Source: Puccinellia tenuiflora (taxonomy: Eukaryota > Streptophyta > Magnoliopsida > Poales > Poaceae). Taken from it: a stretch of DNA of 64,000 bases. Of this stretch, positions 53,690 through 64,000 are shown piece after piece (the first letter of the stretch is position 1; every line of letters begins with the position of its first letter). The stretch is taken from contig QRDG01001528.1 of assembly GCA_012064385.1 (NCBI GenBank), positions 372,001 through 436,000 of the forward strand, read 5' to 3'. The position numbers were made by a program, and so were the translations under genes. The notes under the pieces were generated by a model. It was given only the letters and a program-made list of their open reading frames with translations. It was not told the DNA's origin and ran no database searches.

Positions 53690-55200
53690 TATCCTTGCAG
53701 CAACTCGTATGCAGCCTACGTACAGTAGCCGAGTTGGCGTACACTTTCGGTTTCCCTCAATATACACTTCAAACCTAAACCGGATTGCCTGCTTCTCATT
53801 TCTTTGTTGCATTTGTTTGGGAATAAGAATTCTTACGAGCCATTGAAAACAACTCATTTGCTGATATACAAAAAAGCACTTTTTAGAAATCGATTAATCT
53901 ACTAAGGGGACGTGCCCCAATAAAAGATTTCGTACGGCGGTGGCTGCATAGTATCCGTCCTTATAAGGGTTGCATGTAAGGAATCTTTTCCACATTCGAA
54001 AACTAAAAATGAATTATCTTCTAAACCGTTAATCTAATTGATGATCCATTTTCATCGTTGGGTTCGTCTCGATGAGTACGTCAAAACAAGATTCCACCTT
54101 AATATGTTTTGACGACTTTTTTTTCGTCATCAGTTGCCAGGTTATTATATCGTAGTTGCCATGCTACTGGTTAATAGTTACCATCCAAATAGCATATAAT
54201 TACTAGATAATATTTATATGTTTTTTCTCGTAGCGATGATCTATATGTCCAGAGAATGGGTATGTGATCCACTCTAAACACGGAAAAGATCACATTAACA
54301 TCAGGAAAGGCTTATATTGGTGAGTAGCGAAGTTCAAAAAACCTGGCAACTATTTGATTTTAACCTGGTGACCAACATGACTATGCCTGGTGACCAAGTG
54401 ACTATAATCTAGCAACTAAAGTCAGATGCTTTTTATCAAAAAATATCAACATGGGATCTACATTCGAAGATCTCGATGTGACTAAGCTAACCGTGAAAAC
54501 GGATCTGAGTTTTGACTTACGGTTCAAGAGATAAAACATTTTAAAATTTAGAAACCAATAAATAAGTCTACGCGATGGGTTGGCTAATTATCTACATGAC
54601 TAAATTACCATATTTCATCCGTGTCCATGAAAGTCTAATCTAGGGCACGTGCGCTAGATAGCACAGTCCTTTAGAAATATAGAGTGCAACACATCTCATG
54701 CATACCACCACAACGCACACCCCTCATTCCCTCAACTCCTACAAGTAGCATACTAACGATTGGAGTTGTGGAACTTCAATATTGATGCCGACTTCCGTTA
54801 AAAGGATTATTCATTCAAGAAATACATGTCGTTAAACCTAGGGTTTGATAAGGGTTGAGGGTCCAATCGTAGGTTGGTCTTGGAACAAACACATGTTTTT
54901 GCTTACGTGCCATTAGGACATAAACTTTTTGAAAGTCTGCCATCACCATTACACTTTTAGTATTGAATTATTCATTAACTAAATAGATACATCCAGTTAA
55001 TCTGCCACTTGAACAGTAAATATTCGGTCCACAATTAATAAGAAAATATAAAATATAATCCCATAACTAAGCCATATATAGCATGCGTAGCAATAGTACA
55101 TTAATTACTCTCGATAGTACTAGTAGGTCCCAATAGTGTCAATAGGAAATCCTTGGTCCAAATTTCCTTATTCCATAGGTACCCACTTAATATGTGTAAC
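53690..55200. other. Intergenic stretch, no supported gene
   Basis: AT-rich sequence without open frames above about 60 codons that show any motif. No RNA gene or clear repeat end is seen. Confidence 0.5.
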
Positions 55201-55237
55201 GCCTTTGGGTCAACCTAAGGTGGCCGTCCGGTTTCCA

Positions 55238-55612
55238 CTACTGTTGGAGCCCGTGTGGGCTGCGCTCGACATTGCTGGAGTTCTTCCACAACGTAGCTGA
55301 TGGCAGGAGGTGCGGCTGCGGGTGCTTGTCCTTGCCGAGCAGGTAAAATAGCATGTCACGGTAGGACAGCGACATTGCGGACCTGGCAGCTCTATTGAAG
55401 CGCTCCTCCAGTTGCTCCCTCTGCTCGAAGTAGTCGATGAAGCCCTGGCAGATGAAGTCCCTCTCATGCACGTATAACCTCGACACCCACGGCGACAGCT
55501 GCTCGAACAACTTCTCCATGCGCTTCCGGTGTGGATGCAGGACCACCCTGAGGCCAGCCCTGACGAGGTTGCTCAACGCGTAGAGCTCCCTCTTGGCCGC
55601 CTCCGACCAGGC
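55238..55612 (-). pseudogene. Unknown gene fragment interrupted by an LTR element
   Basis: On the minus strand the frame enters from the element boundary at 55612 and reads AWSEAAKRELYALSNLVRAG, RKRMEKLFEQLSPWVSRLYV, DFICQGFIDYFEQREQLEER, then MSLSYRDMLFYLLGKDKHPQ, stopping at 55238. Composition is that of a real helical protein. I do not recognise the family. The 5' part is missing because the LTR at 55613 follows at once. Confidence 0.35.
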
Positions 55613-56189
55613 TGATGGCGTGGATCACACGTTCGCTGGGAACCCCAAGAGCAAGGTATGATACAGCGTAGCAGCAGTTTTCCCTTGATTACAAAACCAA
55701 GGTTATCGAATCCAGTAGGACTTGGAGAAGGCTTAGCGAGGTGTCAATCTACTCTGGCGCTTATAGATCAACGCGGACCTGCACACAATCACAAACAAGT
55801 ACCTTGCCCCAACAAAATAGAGAGGTTGTCAATCTCTCCGGCTTGCCGAACACAGAATTAATTGTGCAGATGTAAAATATGAAGAGAGTGAAATATGACC
55901 ATCAAGCAAATGATGATGAAAATCTATTAAAACGGTTGTAAACAATGTAGGAAAATAGGACCGTGGTCCACAGTTTACTAGCGGTGTCTCTCCAGAAGAT
56001 ATACATGATGGGTAAACAAATTACAGCATGGCAATTGATAGAATTGTGGGCGCACAACAAGGCTATCGTAAAACAATATAGTTCACCGTTTCATCCAATA
56101 TGGGCATTACGTCAAAATACATAGACCGTTAACCAACTCCATCTATGACTTATAATCCACTCCGGGATCGCTATCCAGCATGTCACCCA
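55613..56189 (-). repeat. LTR copy 1 (3' LTR, U3 part missing)
   Basis: Begins TGATGGCGTGGATCACACG and shares its whole length with 57664-58228. The two differ by scattered substitutions and one 14-bp indel near 55785. It abuts the unknown coding frame on its left. Confidence 0.7.
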
Positions 56190-56315
56190 ATAAAATAAAA
56201 CTGGTTGCCTCCCATAAGCGCTTTTCTTTAACGCCTTTTAGCTAGGCGCAATGATTTTAATGATGCTCTCATAAGAATAAGAGTTGAAACAAAAGAGAGC
56301 ATCAAGAAGCAAATA

Positions 56316-57633
56316 TCAAACACATTTAAGCCTAACCCACTTCCTATGCATAGGAATCTTGTAATCAAATAAATTCATGAAAAACATAGTGATAAGCATA
56401 GGAAGATAAACTAAGAGCAACCTCGGAACTTTCATAATGATAGGAATCATAGTAACATCTTTCCCTCTCTCATAATAATTTTCAGTAGCATTATAATTAA
56501 TATCATCAAGTAACACGGGACCATCATAGACTTCATAGCATAAGTCATCATAAACAACCGTGCCCATTTTATTTCTACCTTCTGTTTCTTTTTGGTTTGG
56601 TTGTGTTGTGGGTGATGTTTAATAGGGGAATTGTGGTCATAAGTGTAGCAAGCATCAATTCCCTCAAAAAGTGATATTCTAAGAGAATCCATAGGAACAT
56701 AACATTCATCCTCCTTTGGTAAGCATGGGCAATCAAATAGTGTAAGAGTTGAGAGGTTACTATCATTAGAAGGTGAGCAAGGATAGCTACTCCATTCTTT
56801 CTCCTTTTGTTCGTCACTCTCTTCCTCTTTTTCATCCAATGAGCTTTCAGTTTCAACAATTTCTTCTTGCACGGTTTCCTGCAAGGCATTAGTCTCTTCT
56901 TTTGGAGGATAAGTTCTCTCAAGAAATTCAATAATATAAGAATTACCATTGTAATACTCAAGGCAATATCCAAGTATAACAAAAAAAATTCAGATTTGTA
57001 AGAAGCATCATCAATATCTTTAAGCACATAAGTAATTTCATAGGCACCCATAAAAACAACAAATTCTTCAATTTGTTCAAGATTATCAAAATCATAGTTT
57101 CCTTTAGCATAAGAAGCCAATATTTCATTATCATTATAATCACATTGGAAAGGGAGGTGTTTATGCCTCCTACAGCAAAAATATTCATTAAAGCACCAGG
57201 ATTCATCATATGTAGAGCAAAAAAATTTAGCAAGACTATTCAATTTATTTATTTGTGCCCATAAGTGTTTCCCTTTTTCAGACAAGCGGTATTCCTTATA
57301 ATAATTTTGTTGTTCCTCTGTGAACCCACATTGCCTATAAGATCTAGTCTCAAACAAAGTAACCATTGATAGCGAGTAAAGAACTAGACATAATATCAAG
57401 CAAAATGATAAAAAAAGATTAGTGCTGGAATTTTTAATTTTTTTGTGTATTTTAGTTTTAGAGCAAACGAAAGGCAAAACAAGACTAACAAAACAATATA
57501 CTAAGCAATACAATAACAAAGTAAAGTGAAAGGATGTGTGAAACTCTCCTAGCGGAAGCTTCCAAGTCCCAGGCAACGGCGCCAGAAAACAACTGTTGAC
57601 GGAGGACTTGGTAGTTCGAGAAGCCTTCTTCAA
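56316..57633 (-). pseudogene. Gag-region ORFs of the Athila-type derivative
   Basis: The frame 57633-56575 starts with two hydrophobic segments (HFTLLLYCLVYCFVSLVLPF, LFLSFCLILCLVLYSLSM). It continues CGFTEEQQNYYKEYRLSEKG, KHLWAQINKLNSLAKFFCST and a Cys-rich part. Overlapping frames give WSSYPCSPSNDSN and LFEGIDACYTYDHNSPIKHH (56884-56447) and DGPVLLDDINYNATENYYER and NLFDYKIPMHRKWVRLKCV (56567-56316). These are parts of one decayed protein. Similar proteins occur in Triticeae Athila-like elements; their role is not known. No protease or RT is present. Confidence 0.55.
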
Positions 57634-57652
57634 ATCCCTGGCAACGGCGCCA
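57567..57652 (-). other. Two PBS-like sites, 69 bp apart
   Basis: GGCAACGGCGCCAGAAAACA occurs at about 57571 and again at about 57640 on +. In reverse complement each contains TGGCGCCGTTGCC, the primer site used by Athila-type elements. Only one should prime. The second repeats the local context and marks a small tandem duplication. Confidence 0.7.
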
Positions 57653-57663
57653 GAAAACAGGCT

Positions 57664-58228
57664 TGATGGCGTGGATCACATGTTCGCTGGGAACCCCAAG
57701 AGGAAGGTATGATGCAGCGTAGCAGCAGTTTTCCTTTTATTACAAAACCAAGGTTATCGAATCCAGTAGGACTTGGAGAAGGCTTAGCGAGGTGTCAATT
57801 TACTCTGGAGCTTATAGATCAACGCGGACCTGCACATACTTTGCCCCAACGAAACAGAGAGGTTGTCAATCTCTCCGGCTTGCCGAACATAAAGGATTAA
57901 TTGTGCAGATGTAAAATATGAAGAGAGTGAAACATGACCAGCGAGCAAATGATGATGAAAAGCTATTAAAACAGTTGTAAACAATATAGGAAAATATGAC
58001 CAGGGTGCACAGTTCACTAGCGGTGTCTCTCCAGAAGATATACATGATGGGTAAACAAATTACTGCATGGCAATTGACAGAATTGTGGGTGCACAACAAG
58101 GCTATCATAAAACAATATAGTTCACCGTTTCATCTAATATGGGCATTACGTCAAAATACATAGACCGTTAACCAACTGCATCTATGACTAATAATCCACT
58201 CCGGGATCGCTATCCAGCATGTCACCCA
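57664..58228 (-). repeat. LTR copy 2 (5' LTR, shared part)
   Basis: Begins TGATGGCGTGGATCACATG, 11 bases beyond the nearer PBS. It matches copy 1 over its full shared length; the true LTR probably continues to about 58658. Confidence 0.7.
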
Positions 58229-58658
58229 AAAGTATTAAGTTGCAAGCAACAGATCATTGCAATAAGCAAAGTGCATAATGTAAGCAATGTAAATAACACA
58301 AGGAAATCACACCGCTGTTTTCTCCCTAGTGGCAATAGCACATCTCGCATCTTAATCATTTCTGTCAACCTGAGCTCAGACAGGAGAGGCATGAACCCAC
58401 TATCTAGCATAAATATTCCCTCATACAACACTAATAATTACTTGGCCAAAGCATCCACTAGCATCGGAGAGCATGCAAGATCATAGATAAAACACAACAC
58501 ATAGATGAACAAAAGTAATGACTTACACAATTCATCGGATCCATACAAACACAATCATGTAGCAGTTACAGATAATATGATCTTGATCATGGTAGGCAGC
58601 TCACAAGATCTAAGCAATGGAGTACAAGGAGGAGAGACAATCATCTAGCTACTGCTAT

Positions 58659-60806
58659 CTCCTACCAGCGGACAGGCGCAAGGTCATGGATTCTGGGTGC
58701 AACATTTTGGAGACGGTAGCCAAAGATTTATACAACCAGTGCGGCTGGCGACTGCATAAGCGCTTACATTGCTAAATGTGTAATATGGCTGCTTATCTGT
58801 GTTTGTTCAGATGATTGATCTTTGTATCGACATTGTCTGACCCATGATTTGTAACGTTCTTTGAACGATGAACGAAGAATAAAATAAAGTAATAAAATGC
58901 CATATGCATCACTTTGATGTAGAGGCTAAGATCATCCCCATTTCGAAAAATAGTCACTCCTAGGTTAGATAATGTTAGTATCTAAGCAATATAAATGGAA
59001 CCAGTTCATGGAGAAAGTGATTCCAGCCGTCCATCCAACTCTATCCAACGTCTCCTCACAGAGAAAAAACCTAGCCAATGCCTCACGAATTTAATTGGAC
59101 GATCCATTCAAATTCAGCCTTTTACAAACCGACTTCCCTCTTAAATCTTGAAAATTTAACAAGAATAGTACATTAGTAAGGCTGCCTCAGAATAATATTA
59201 TTTTTGTGATAGATTTCTATGTCAACGGTAACTATATGACAATTTAATTGGATGTCTTGCATTATTTCTGGCCATATATTATGTATTTTAGGGTTTACTT
59301 TTTCTTGTGTAAAAGGATGTTGAGACCTTCGGCGTCTGTGTCGAAAAGATGCATATAGCTTTCTTTATTAATAAATTTTGGGGATTACTTGAGGGCCCTT
59401 GGGTTCCCATCTACACATGCCAAGCTACCTAAGGTTACACGTGGCAAGATTTGGCCGAGAACCAAACAATCTCTTAATTCTTACTAATTTATTGATATTT
59501 ATATTTATAAACACAAACAGTTCACAACCTTAGAAAAGATCTACAACACATGGCTCATGAATATAATTGGAAATGCTGTACTTATGCACTCTAAATCTAC
59601 TATTCAAACTTGAGTACTTAAAATAAATGTGCATTTGTTAGGCGACACCATAATAACATTGAGTTTATGTAGTAGTGTCAACACCATAATTGCAATTTCT
59701 TGCAATATTTTTAGCCATGTATCATGTAGTATTATGTGAGCCGCCCTATTCACAATACAGTTTTACACCCCACCCCCAATTTCAAAGCAACTACACCCAA
59801 TTTTTATGTCACATCAATTTTATCATACTTCTGAAGTCAAGAAGAATGTAAGAAATTTTTGACTAGGGTTAATATTTTGTTTGGTGACGTCAAATAACAA
59901 ACAAAAAACAAGAATAAATTTATATATAGCTACATTCTAGTATACAAACGGGTGTAGAATAAGGGGCTGCAACCATTTCTACACTGCCCGCGAAAAAACC
60001 ACTTAACTCCTCACTGAACTGCGCAAGTTGTATTGTCGTTTTACCGTAGTTGTTGAACTGTTTATCAGAATTTAACAATTGATATGCCGTTCAAAAGCTA
60101 ATGAAATTGCGCAACTTTTGTTTGTATCAAAACTTTATGCAAATTACTTACGATTTTAAACTAATTTTGAAAAAACTTGAATCTGCGATAAAATCACATC
60201 GAACGTATTTTTACCATATTTTATCAAATGTCTATCATAGTGGTGCAAATGATATACTGTTGAAAAGCCGTTGAAATTCCGCAATTTTTCGTGTTGGCAG
60301 TTTTTTTAACCATCGCCGGTTAAAAGTAATTTTGGAAATAATCTAATATGTATCCCATCATAAACCGCAGATGGTATTTGACTATGGTGGATCGTGTATC
60401 GTAATGACACAAATGATATGGTGTTTGGAAAGTACTGACAATACCCAACTTTTTTCATGGTGACAGGTCTTTCAAATTCATCACCGACTAAGAACAGTTT
60501 TAAAAATACAGTGTAATATGTTTGAATACTCAGGCAGTGAACGTGTTTTGCTGCTACGGTTAAATCCTATATAAGAAAACATATCGATGGGGCGCAACTT
60601 GTTCCTATTGATCACTTTTGCAAATTCCTTATAGTTTCACGCGAGGTGGCAAGATCAATTTGACGTGCTAGACATTTTGATTTGTCGTGGAGTGATGTAG
60701 TTAATGTACCAACAATTCAAACGTCTCGAGCTCATATCGATGAGATTAATTTGATATATTTCCGTCCTGAAGAACATAGTAGCTGAACCTCTCAACACAC
60801 ATGAAT
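58659..60806. other. Intergenic stretch, no supported gene
   Basis: Over 2.1 kb of AT-rich DNA without a credible open frame on either strand. No RNA gene, MITE ends or tandem repeat were recognised. Confidence 0.5.
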
Positions 60807-62156
60807 TTCAGCTCAAATTCCGGAAACCACCACTTTACGTTTTTTTTTCAAAATATCACCATTATTCGGTAAGTTTGTTGCAATGTACACTAAAACCAAA
60901 TTAAACACGAATTGACATCAAATCTGACAGCGGGACCCACTCTCCAGGCTGACGTGGCGGAGCTAGACGGCGCGCCGTTAACTGTTTTACACGTAGGTCC
61001 TCAGGTTTTGAATAGAAATTACGCACGAGTCCCCGGACCGCGCAGTTTTCAGAAAACATGTTTTTTTCAAACCTTCGTAACTTTTGAATACAAATTCAAA
61101 TGGAAAAACTTTTAATATGAAAAATGCTTAGAAAAGTTTAAATATTTTGAATATAAATTTTTTCAAACGTTCATAACTTATAAATACAAATTCAAATAGA
61201 AAAACTTTTCATATGAAAAGTGCTCAGAAATGTTCGAATATTTCAAATATAAACTTTTTAAAAACCTTCATAACTTTTAAATACAAATTCAAATAAAAAA
61301 ACTTTTAATATGAAAAGTGCTCAGAAATATTTGAATATTTCAATAATAAACTTTTTTAAAACCTTCATAACATTTAAATACAAACTCAAATGAAAAAACT
61401 TTTAATATGAAAGGTGCTCAGAAATGTCTGAATATTTCAAATATAAATTTTTTCAAATCTTCATAACCTTATAATACAAATTCAAATGGAAAAACTTTTT
61501 AAACCTTCATAACTTTTAAATACAACTTCAAACGGAAAAGTTTTTATATTTGAAATACAACTTCAAATGTAACATTTATATAACTTTTAAATACAACTTC
61601 AAATGTAACATATTTGAAATATTCAAACATTTCTGAGCACTTTTCATATTAAAAGTTTTTCCGTTTGAAGTTGTATTTAAAAGTTATGAAGGTTTTAAAA
61701 AAGTTAATATTTGCAATATTCAAATATTTCTGAGCACTTTTCATATTAAAAGTTTTTCCATTTAAATTTGTAATTAAAAGTTATAAAGGTTTTTAAAAAG
61801 TTTATATTTGCAATATTCAAATATTTCTAAGTACTTTTCATATTAACAGTTTTTCCATTTGAATTTGTATTTAAAAGTTATGAACGTCTGAAAAAAAAAA
61901 CATGTTTTCTGAAAACTGCGTGTACGGTAACCGTGCGTAATTTCTGTTCAAAACCTGAGGACCTACGTGCAAAATAGTTAACGGCGCGTCGTCCCGTACC
62001 ACCACGTCAGCCCGGAGAGTGAGTCCCGCTGTCATATTTGGTGTCAATTCGTATTTAATTTGATTTTATTGTATATTGCAACAAACTTGCCGATAATGGT
62101 CACATTTTTTTGAAAAAAAATATATAAAGTGGTGATTTTCCAAAATTCGAGCTGAA
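60807..62156. repeat. 1.35-kb hairpin made of inverted tandem repeats
   Basis: The left edge TCAGCTCAAATTCCGGAAAC and the reverse complement of the right edge (TCAGCTCGAATTTTGGAAAA) match. The arms pair on inward through caccactttat, gacagcgggacccactctcc/ggagagtgagtcccgctgtc and gaaaacatgtttttttc. Within the left arm (about 61060-61510) a ~95-bp unit (ccttcataacttttaaatac, aaaaacttttaatatgaaaa, gtgctcagaaatg) recurs about five times. The right arm (about 61620-61890) carries inverted copies. Non-coding. It is a foldback element of unknown superfamily. Confidence 0.8.
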
Positions 62157-62521
62157 AAGTGCTTGTTTTATGCTGACAACTCGAACGGCCCGGACTAAAA
62201 TAATCCCAGCAGATAGGATATCACGGTGCGCTCAAGCCCAAGTCAGCCGAATTCAACCATGCCGTTCCAGCCCACAGCGTCCTCTACACGTGCAACGCTC
62301 GAAGAAAATACCGTATGGGCCGAAGCCCATCCTCAACACAGCGCCATCGTCAGCACCACAACTATCTGCTCGCCATCAGCGCCGCCGTTGTCGCCATCGC
62401 CGCGCCCGGCGCCGCTTCCGCGCCGTCTCAGCACCCCGGCCTGCTCGAGCCGCCGCCCCTGCCTTCCCTCTAGTCTCCCCCTTCTCTGGCGACGGCGAAT
62501 CGCACCGCACCGCACCCTCCA

Positions 62522-62691
62522 AGTTAAGTTGCTTCCTCGCCGCGGCCAGCCGCGTCTTCTCCGTCTCCGGCGAGGTCCTGGCCTCGCCTCGCCGGCGACG
62601 GCGAATCTGAACCGCACACCAAGATAAGTTGCTTCCTCTCTTCCGCCGGCGATGCCGAGGCCAGCCGCGTCTTTTCCGTCTCCGGCGAGGT
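62522..62691. repeat. ~107-bp tandem duplication upstream of the syntaxin gene
   Basis: The string aagttgcttcctc followed by ggccagccgcgtctt(c/t)tccgt and ctccggcgaggtc occurs at 62522-62577 and again at 62628-62691. The second copy has a short insertion (ttccgccggcgatgccg). It lies in the GC-rich region that probably forms the promoter or first leader exon of the gene at 63160. Confidence 0.75.
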
Positions 62692-63079
62692 CGTTCGCGC
62701 TCGTTTTCGTCTTCGCCGTTGGCCGCCACGCCTCATCTCTCAGCTCCGGCCACCGTCGACTCTCCTCGCTAACTGGCCAGGCCCATGCGCTCACCAGGGT
62801 GCGCGTAATGACGATAGGCGACGTAAAAGGCGTTAAGTAGGATTTGCCGCACGAAAGATGTGGCGGTTGCAGCACAGCAGGTCACTGAAGGCTCTGTTCC
62901 GAGACCGCCCTATCGGGTCAGGATCCCGAAGCAAAGAAAGGAATCAACGTCGCTTTTAATTTCTTATACTAAATCCGGCTGCACTGGATTTAGTTATTTA
63001 TTTGGTTCCATCGCTGGCCGGCGTTCCACTCCAAGACGATCTTTCCAATGTCGCCCTCACTGCATATGTTTTCTTGATC

Positions 63080-63082
<3 letters not shown>

Positions 63083-63147
<65 letters not shown>
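63083..63147 (+). repeat. (CT)n microsatellite in the syntaxin leader
   Basis: About 32 uninterrupted TC units end 13 bases before the start codon at 63160. CT-rich leaders are frequent in plant genes. A run this long is likely to vary in length between lines. Confidence 0.9.
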
Positions 63148-63149
<2 letters not shown>

Positions 63150-63159
63150 GCAAGTCAAG

Positions 63160-64000
63160 ATGAACAATCTTCTGACGGTAATGTTCTTTCAGTTCACGAG
63201 ATTATTTCTGTTCAGATGATGCGGTTCACTTTCTTTCTTGAGCTTCGTTTTCTCTCTGCCAGCGGCAGTAGAAATCAGCGAACAAACTGACATAGTTTGT
63301 GCCAACTGCTTCACAGTTCGTTTTACTTTTCCTCTAGTTTCATCATAGGTCAGTAATTGCTAATTAGAGAGGCTACTAAACCTTGGGTGATTTCCTGATA
63401 AGTCAAATGTGAAAATTCATAGTATTTCTTACGTTCAAATCCTATCCGTTGAATTTTAAAGTAAATGAGTCAAACCTGCACATGATTGCTATTTTAGGGA
63501 AGCAATTACTGTATGATTGTTGATATTGCCGTTGACGATTTCCAACAATTGAATTGTAGGATTCTCTTGAAATGGACGAGAAGCCCTCAAAGGAGAGGGA
63601 CATCGAGATGGGCCGTCGGAACTCCAAGAACACTTCAGATTATGGACTCGAGGATTTCTTCGAAGAGGTCTGTTAGCTCCGTGTACACCGAAATTTTGAT
63701 GTATTTTTGTGCCAATCACAACTGTTTTTCAGCCACGGAGAACTACTATTATCCTCTGTAAAAATCATGGTCCTATGTTCTGAAGTAAGGTGTGTTGATC
63801 CAGGTCAAGGAGATCGAGATGCTGCTGGACAAGATGATCAACATAGTCAAGAAACTTCAGGTATACGTTGTTTTCAAACGTTTCAGATGCGCTACTTCCT
63901 CGTGGCTACTCATATTACATCACCTTGCTCTGGAACTTGTACTATTGGCAGTTGATTATTTCTCCTAATTGTTAACTACAGGAAGCCAACGAGGAGTCAA
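63160..64000 (+). CDS. SYP132: Syntaxin, Qa-SNARE of SYP132 type (5' part)
   Basis: Four exons are visible and the gene runs off the window. Exon 1 (63160-63177) is only six codons, MNNLLT. Exon 2 (63560-63667) reads DSLEMDEKPSKERDIEMGRR and DYGLEDFFEE. Exon 3 (63804-63860) reads VKEIEMLLDKMINIVKKLQ. Exon 4 starts at 63982 with EANEES. All introns are GT-AG and phase 0. The MNNLLT/DS start, the DIEMG motif and the first helix of the syntaxin Habc domain match plant plasma-membrane Qa-SNAREs, best SYP132. These proteins drive vesicle fusion at the plasma membrane and cell plate. The SNARE motif and membrane anchor lie beyond 64000. The symbol is by similarity and could be another SYP1 member. 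Confidence 0.85.

Larger units (their letters stand above)
55613..58658 (-). mobile_element. Athila-type Gypsy derivative, non-autonomous and truncated
   Basis: Two near-identical segments (55613-56189 and 57664-58228) flank an internal region that carries PBS sequences TGGCGCCGTTGCC on the minus strand and gag-like ORFs, with no protease or pol. After 58228 the right LTR seems to continue (gcatgcaagatcatagataa, cttgatcatggtaggcagct) to about 58658. The left copy breaks off at 56189 into internal sequence. So the left LTR lacks its U3 part. The flanking bases do not match, so no target duplication was confirmed. Confidence 0.65.

Noticed and set aside
58673..58677. caggc as right target duplication of the Athila-type element (left caggc at 55608-55612)
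   Set aside because: The LTR would then not end in CA and the right LTR looks truncated before it; five bases can match by chance.
61241..61900. Possible protein-coding signal in the hairpin repeats
   Set aside because: No frame stays open through the units, and the composition is AT-rich non-coding.
62226..62875. Overlapping Arg/Ala/Pro-rich frames at 62170-62875
   Set aside because: They lie in the GC-rich upstream region of the syntaxin gene and shift with the 107-bp duplication; no domain is seen.

Overview
This is a transposon-dense stretch of a grass nuclear genome, most likely Pooideae/Triticeae-like. The evidence is nested Ty3/Gypsy and Ty1/Copia LTR elements, Stowaway MITEs with CTCCCTCCGTTCC termini flanked by TA, PIF/Harbinger elements flanked by TTA, LINEs with polyT 3' ends and long target duplications, spliced genes with GT-AG introns, and no prokaryotic-style gene packing. 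Species cannot be fixed from sequence alone. Only two ordinary host genes are clear: an ankyrin-repeat/PGG-domain (ACD6-like) gene at 30170-33820 (+), carrying one frameshift, and the 5' half of a Qa-SNARE syntaxin of the SYP132 type at 63160-64000 (+), which runs off the window.

Region 1 (1-23943) is a nest of retrotransposons. It starts inside a Tat/Retand-like Gypsy element: pol end on +, then a ~195-bp tandem repeat, then a large spliced antisense gene on -. A short-LTR Copia element (5860-7924) is cut by a second Gypsy family. That family is present as three pieces: A (+, 7925-14843, 5' LTR through integrase), B (-, 14844-17164, inverted 5' LTR plus gag) and C (+, 17165-22106, antisense gene plus 3' LTR). 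A and B meet exactly at the only ambiguous base (n, 14843). The B and C LTRs resemble each other more than either resembles A, so this is not one simple element. A different Gypsy gag/LTR (D, -) follows to 23943. In A, B and D the leader ORF starts inside the LTR and is translated through the primer-binding site.

Region 2 (23944-30050) holds MITEs, an unclassified repeat with a long G run, a Harbinger-type element carrying an AP2/ERF-like ORF (26785-28087), a small inverted-repeat unit and a second Harbinger-like element with ORF1 remnants (28348-30044). Region 3 (30170-33820) is the ankyrin gene. Region 4 (33845-48749) contains a 2.8-kb element with Stowaway termini nested in a small Stowaway MITE, an almost full-length LINE with 15-bp target duplications, a gag-only retroposon with 19-bp target duplications, and a Mutator-like element interrupted by a 2.53-kb solo LTR with a perfect 5-bp duplication. 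Region 5 (48750-62160) is mostly non-genic: foldback MITEs, LINE/CACTA remnants with a duplicated 120-bp segment, a decayed Athila-type element, and a 1.35-kb hairpin built of inverted tandem repeats. Region 6 (62160-64000) is the syntaxin gene with its CT-rich leader.

Coordinates of repeat ends were read by eye from terminal motifs and flanking duplications; family names are given only where a diagnostic motif supports them.
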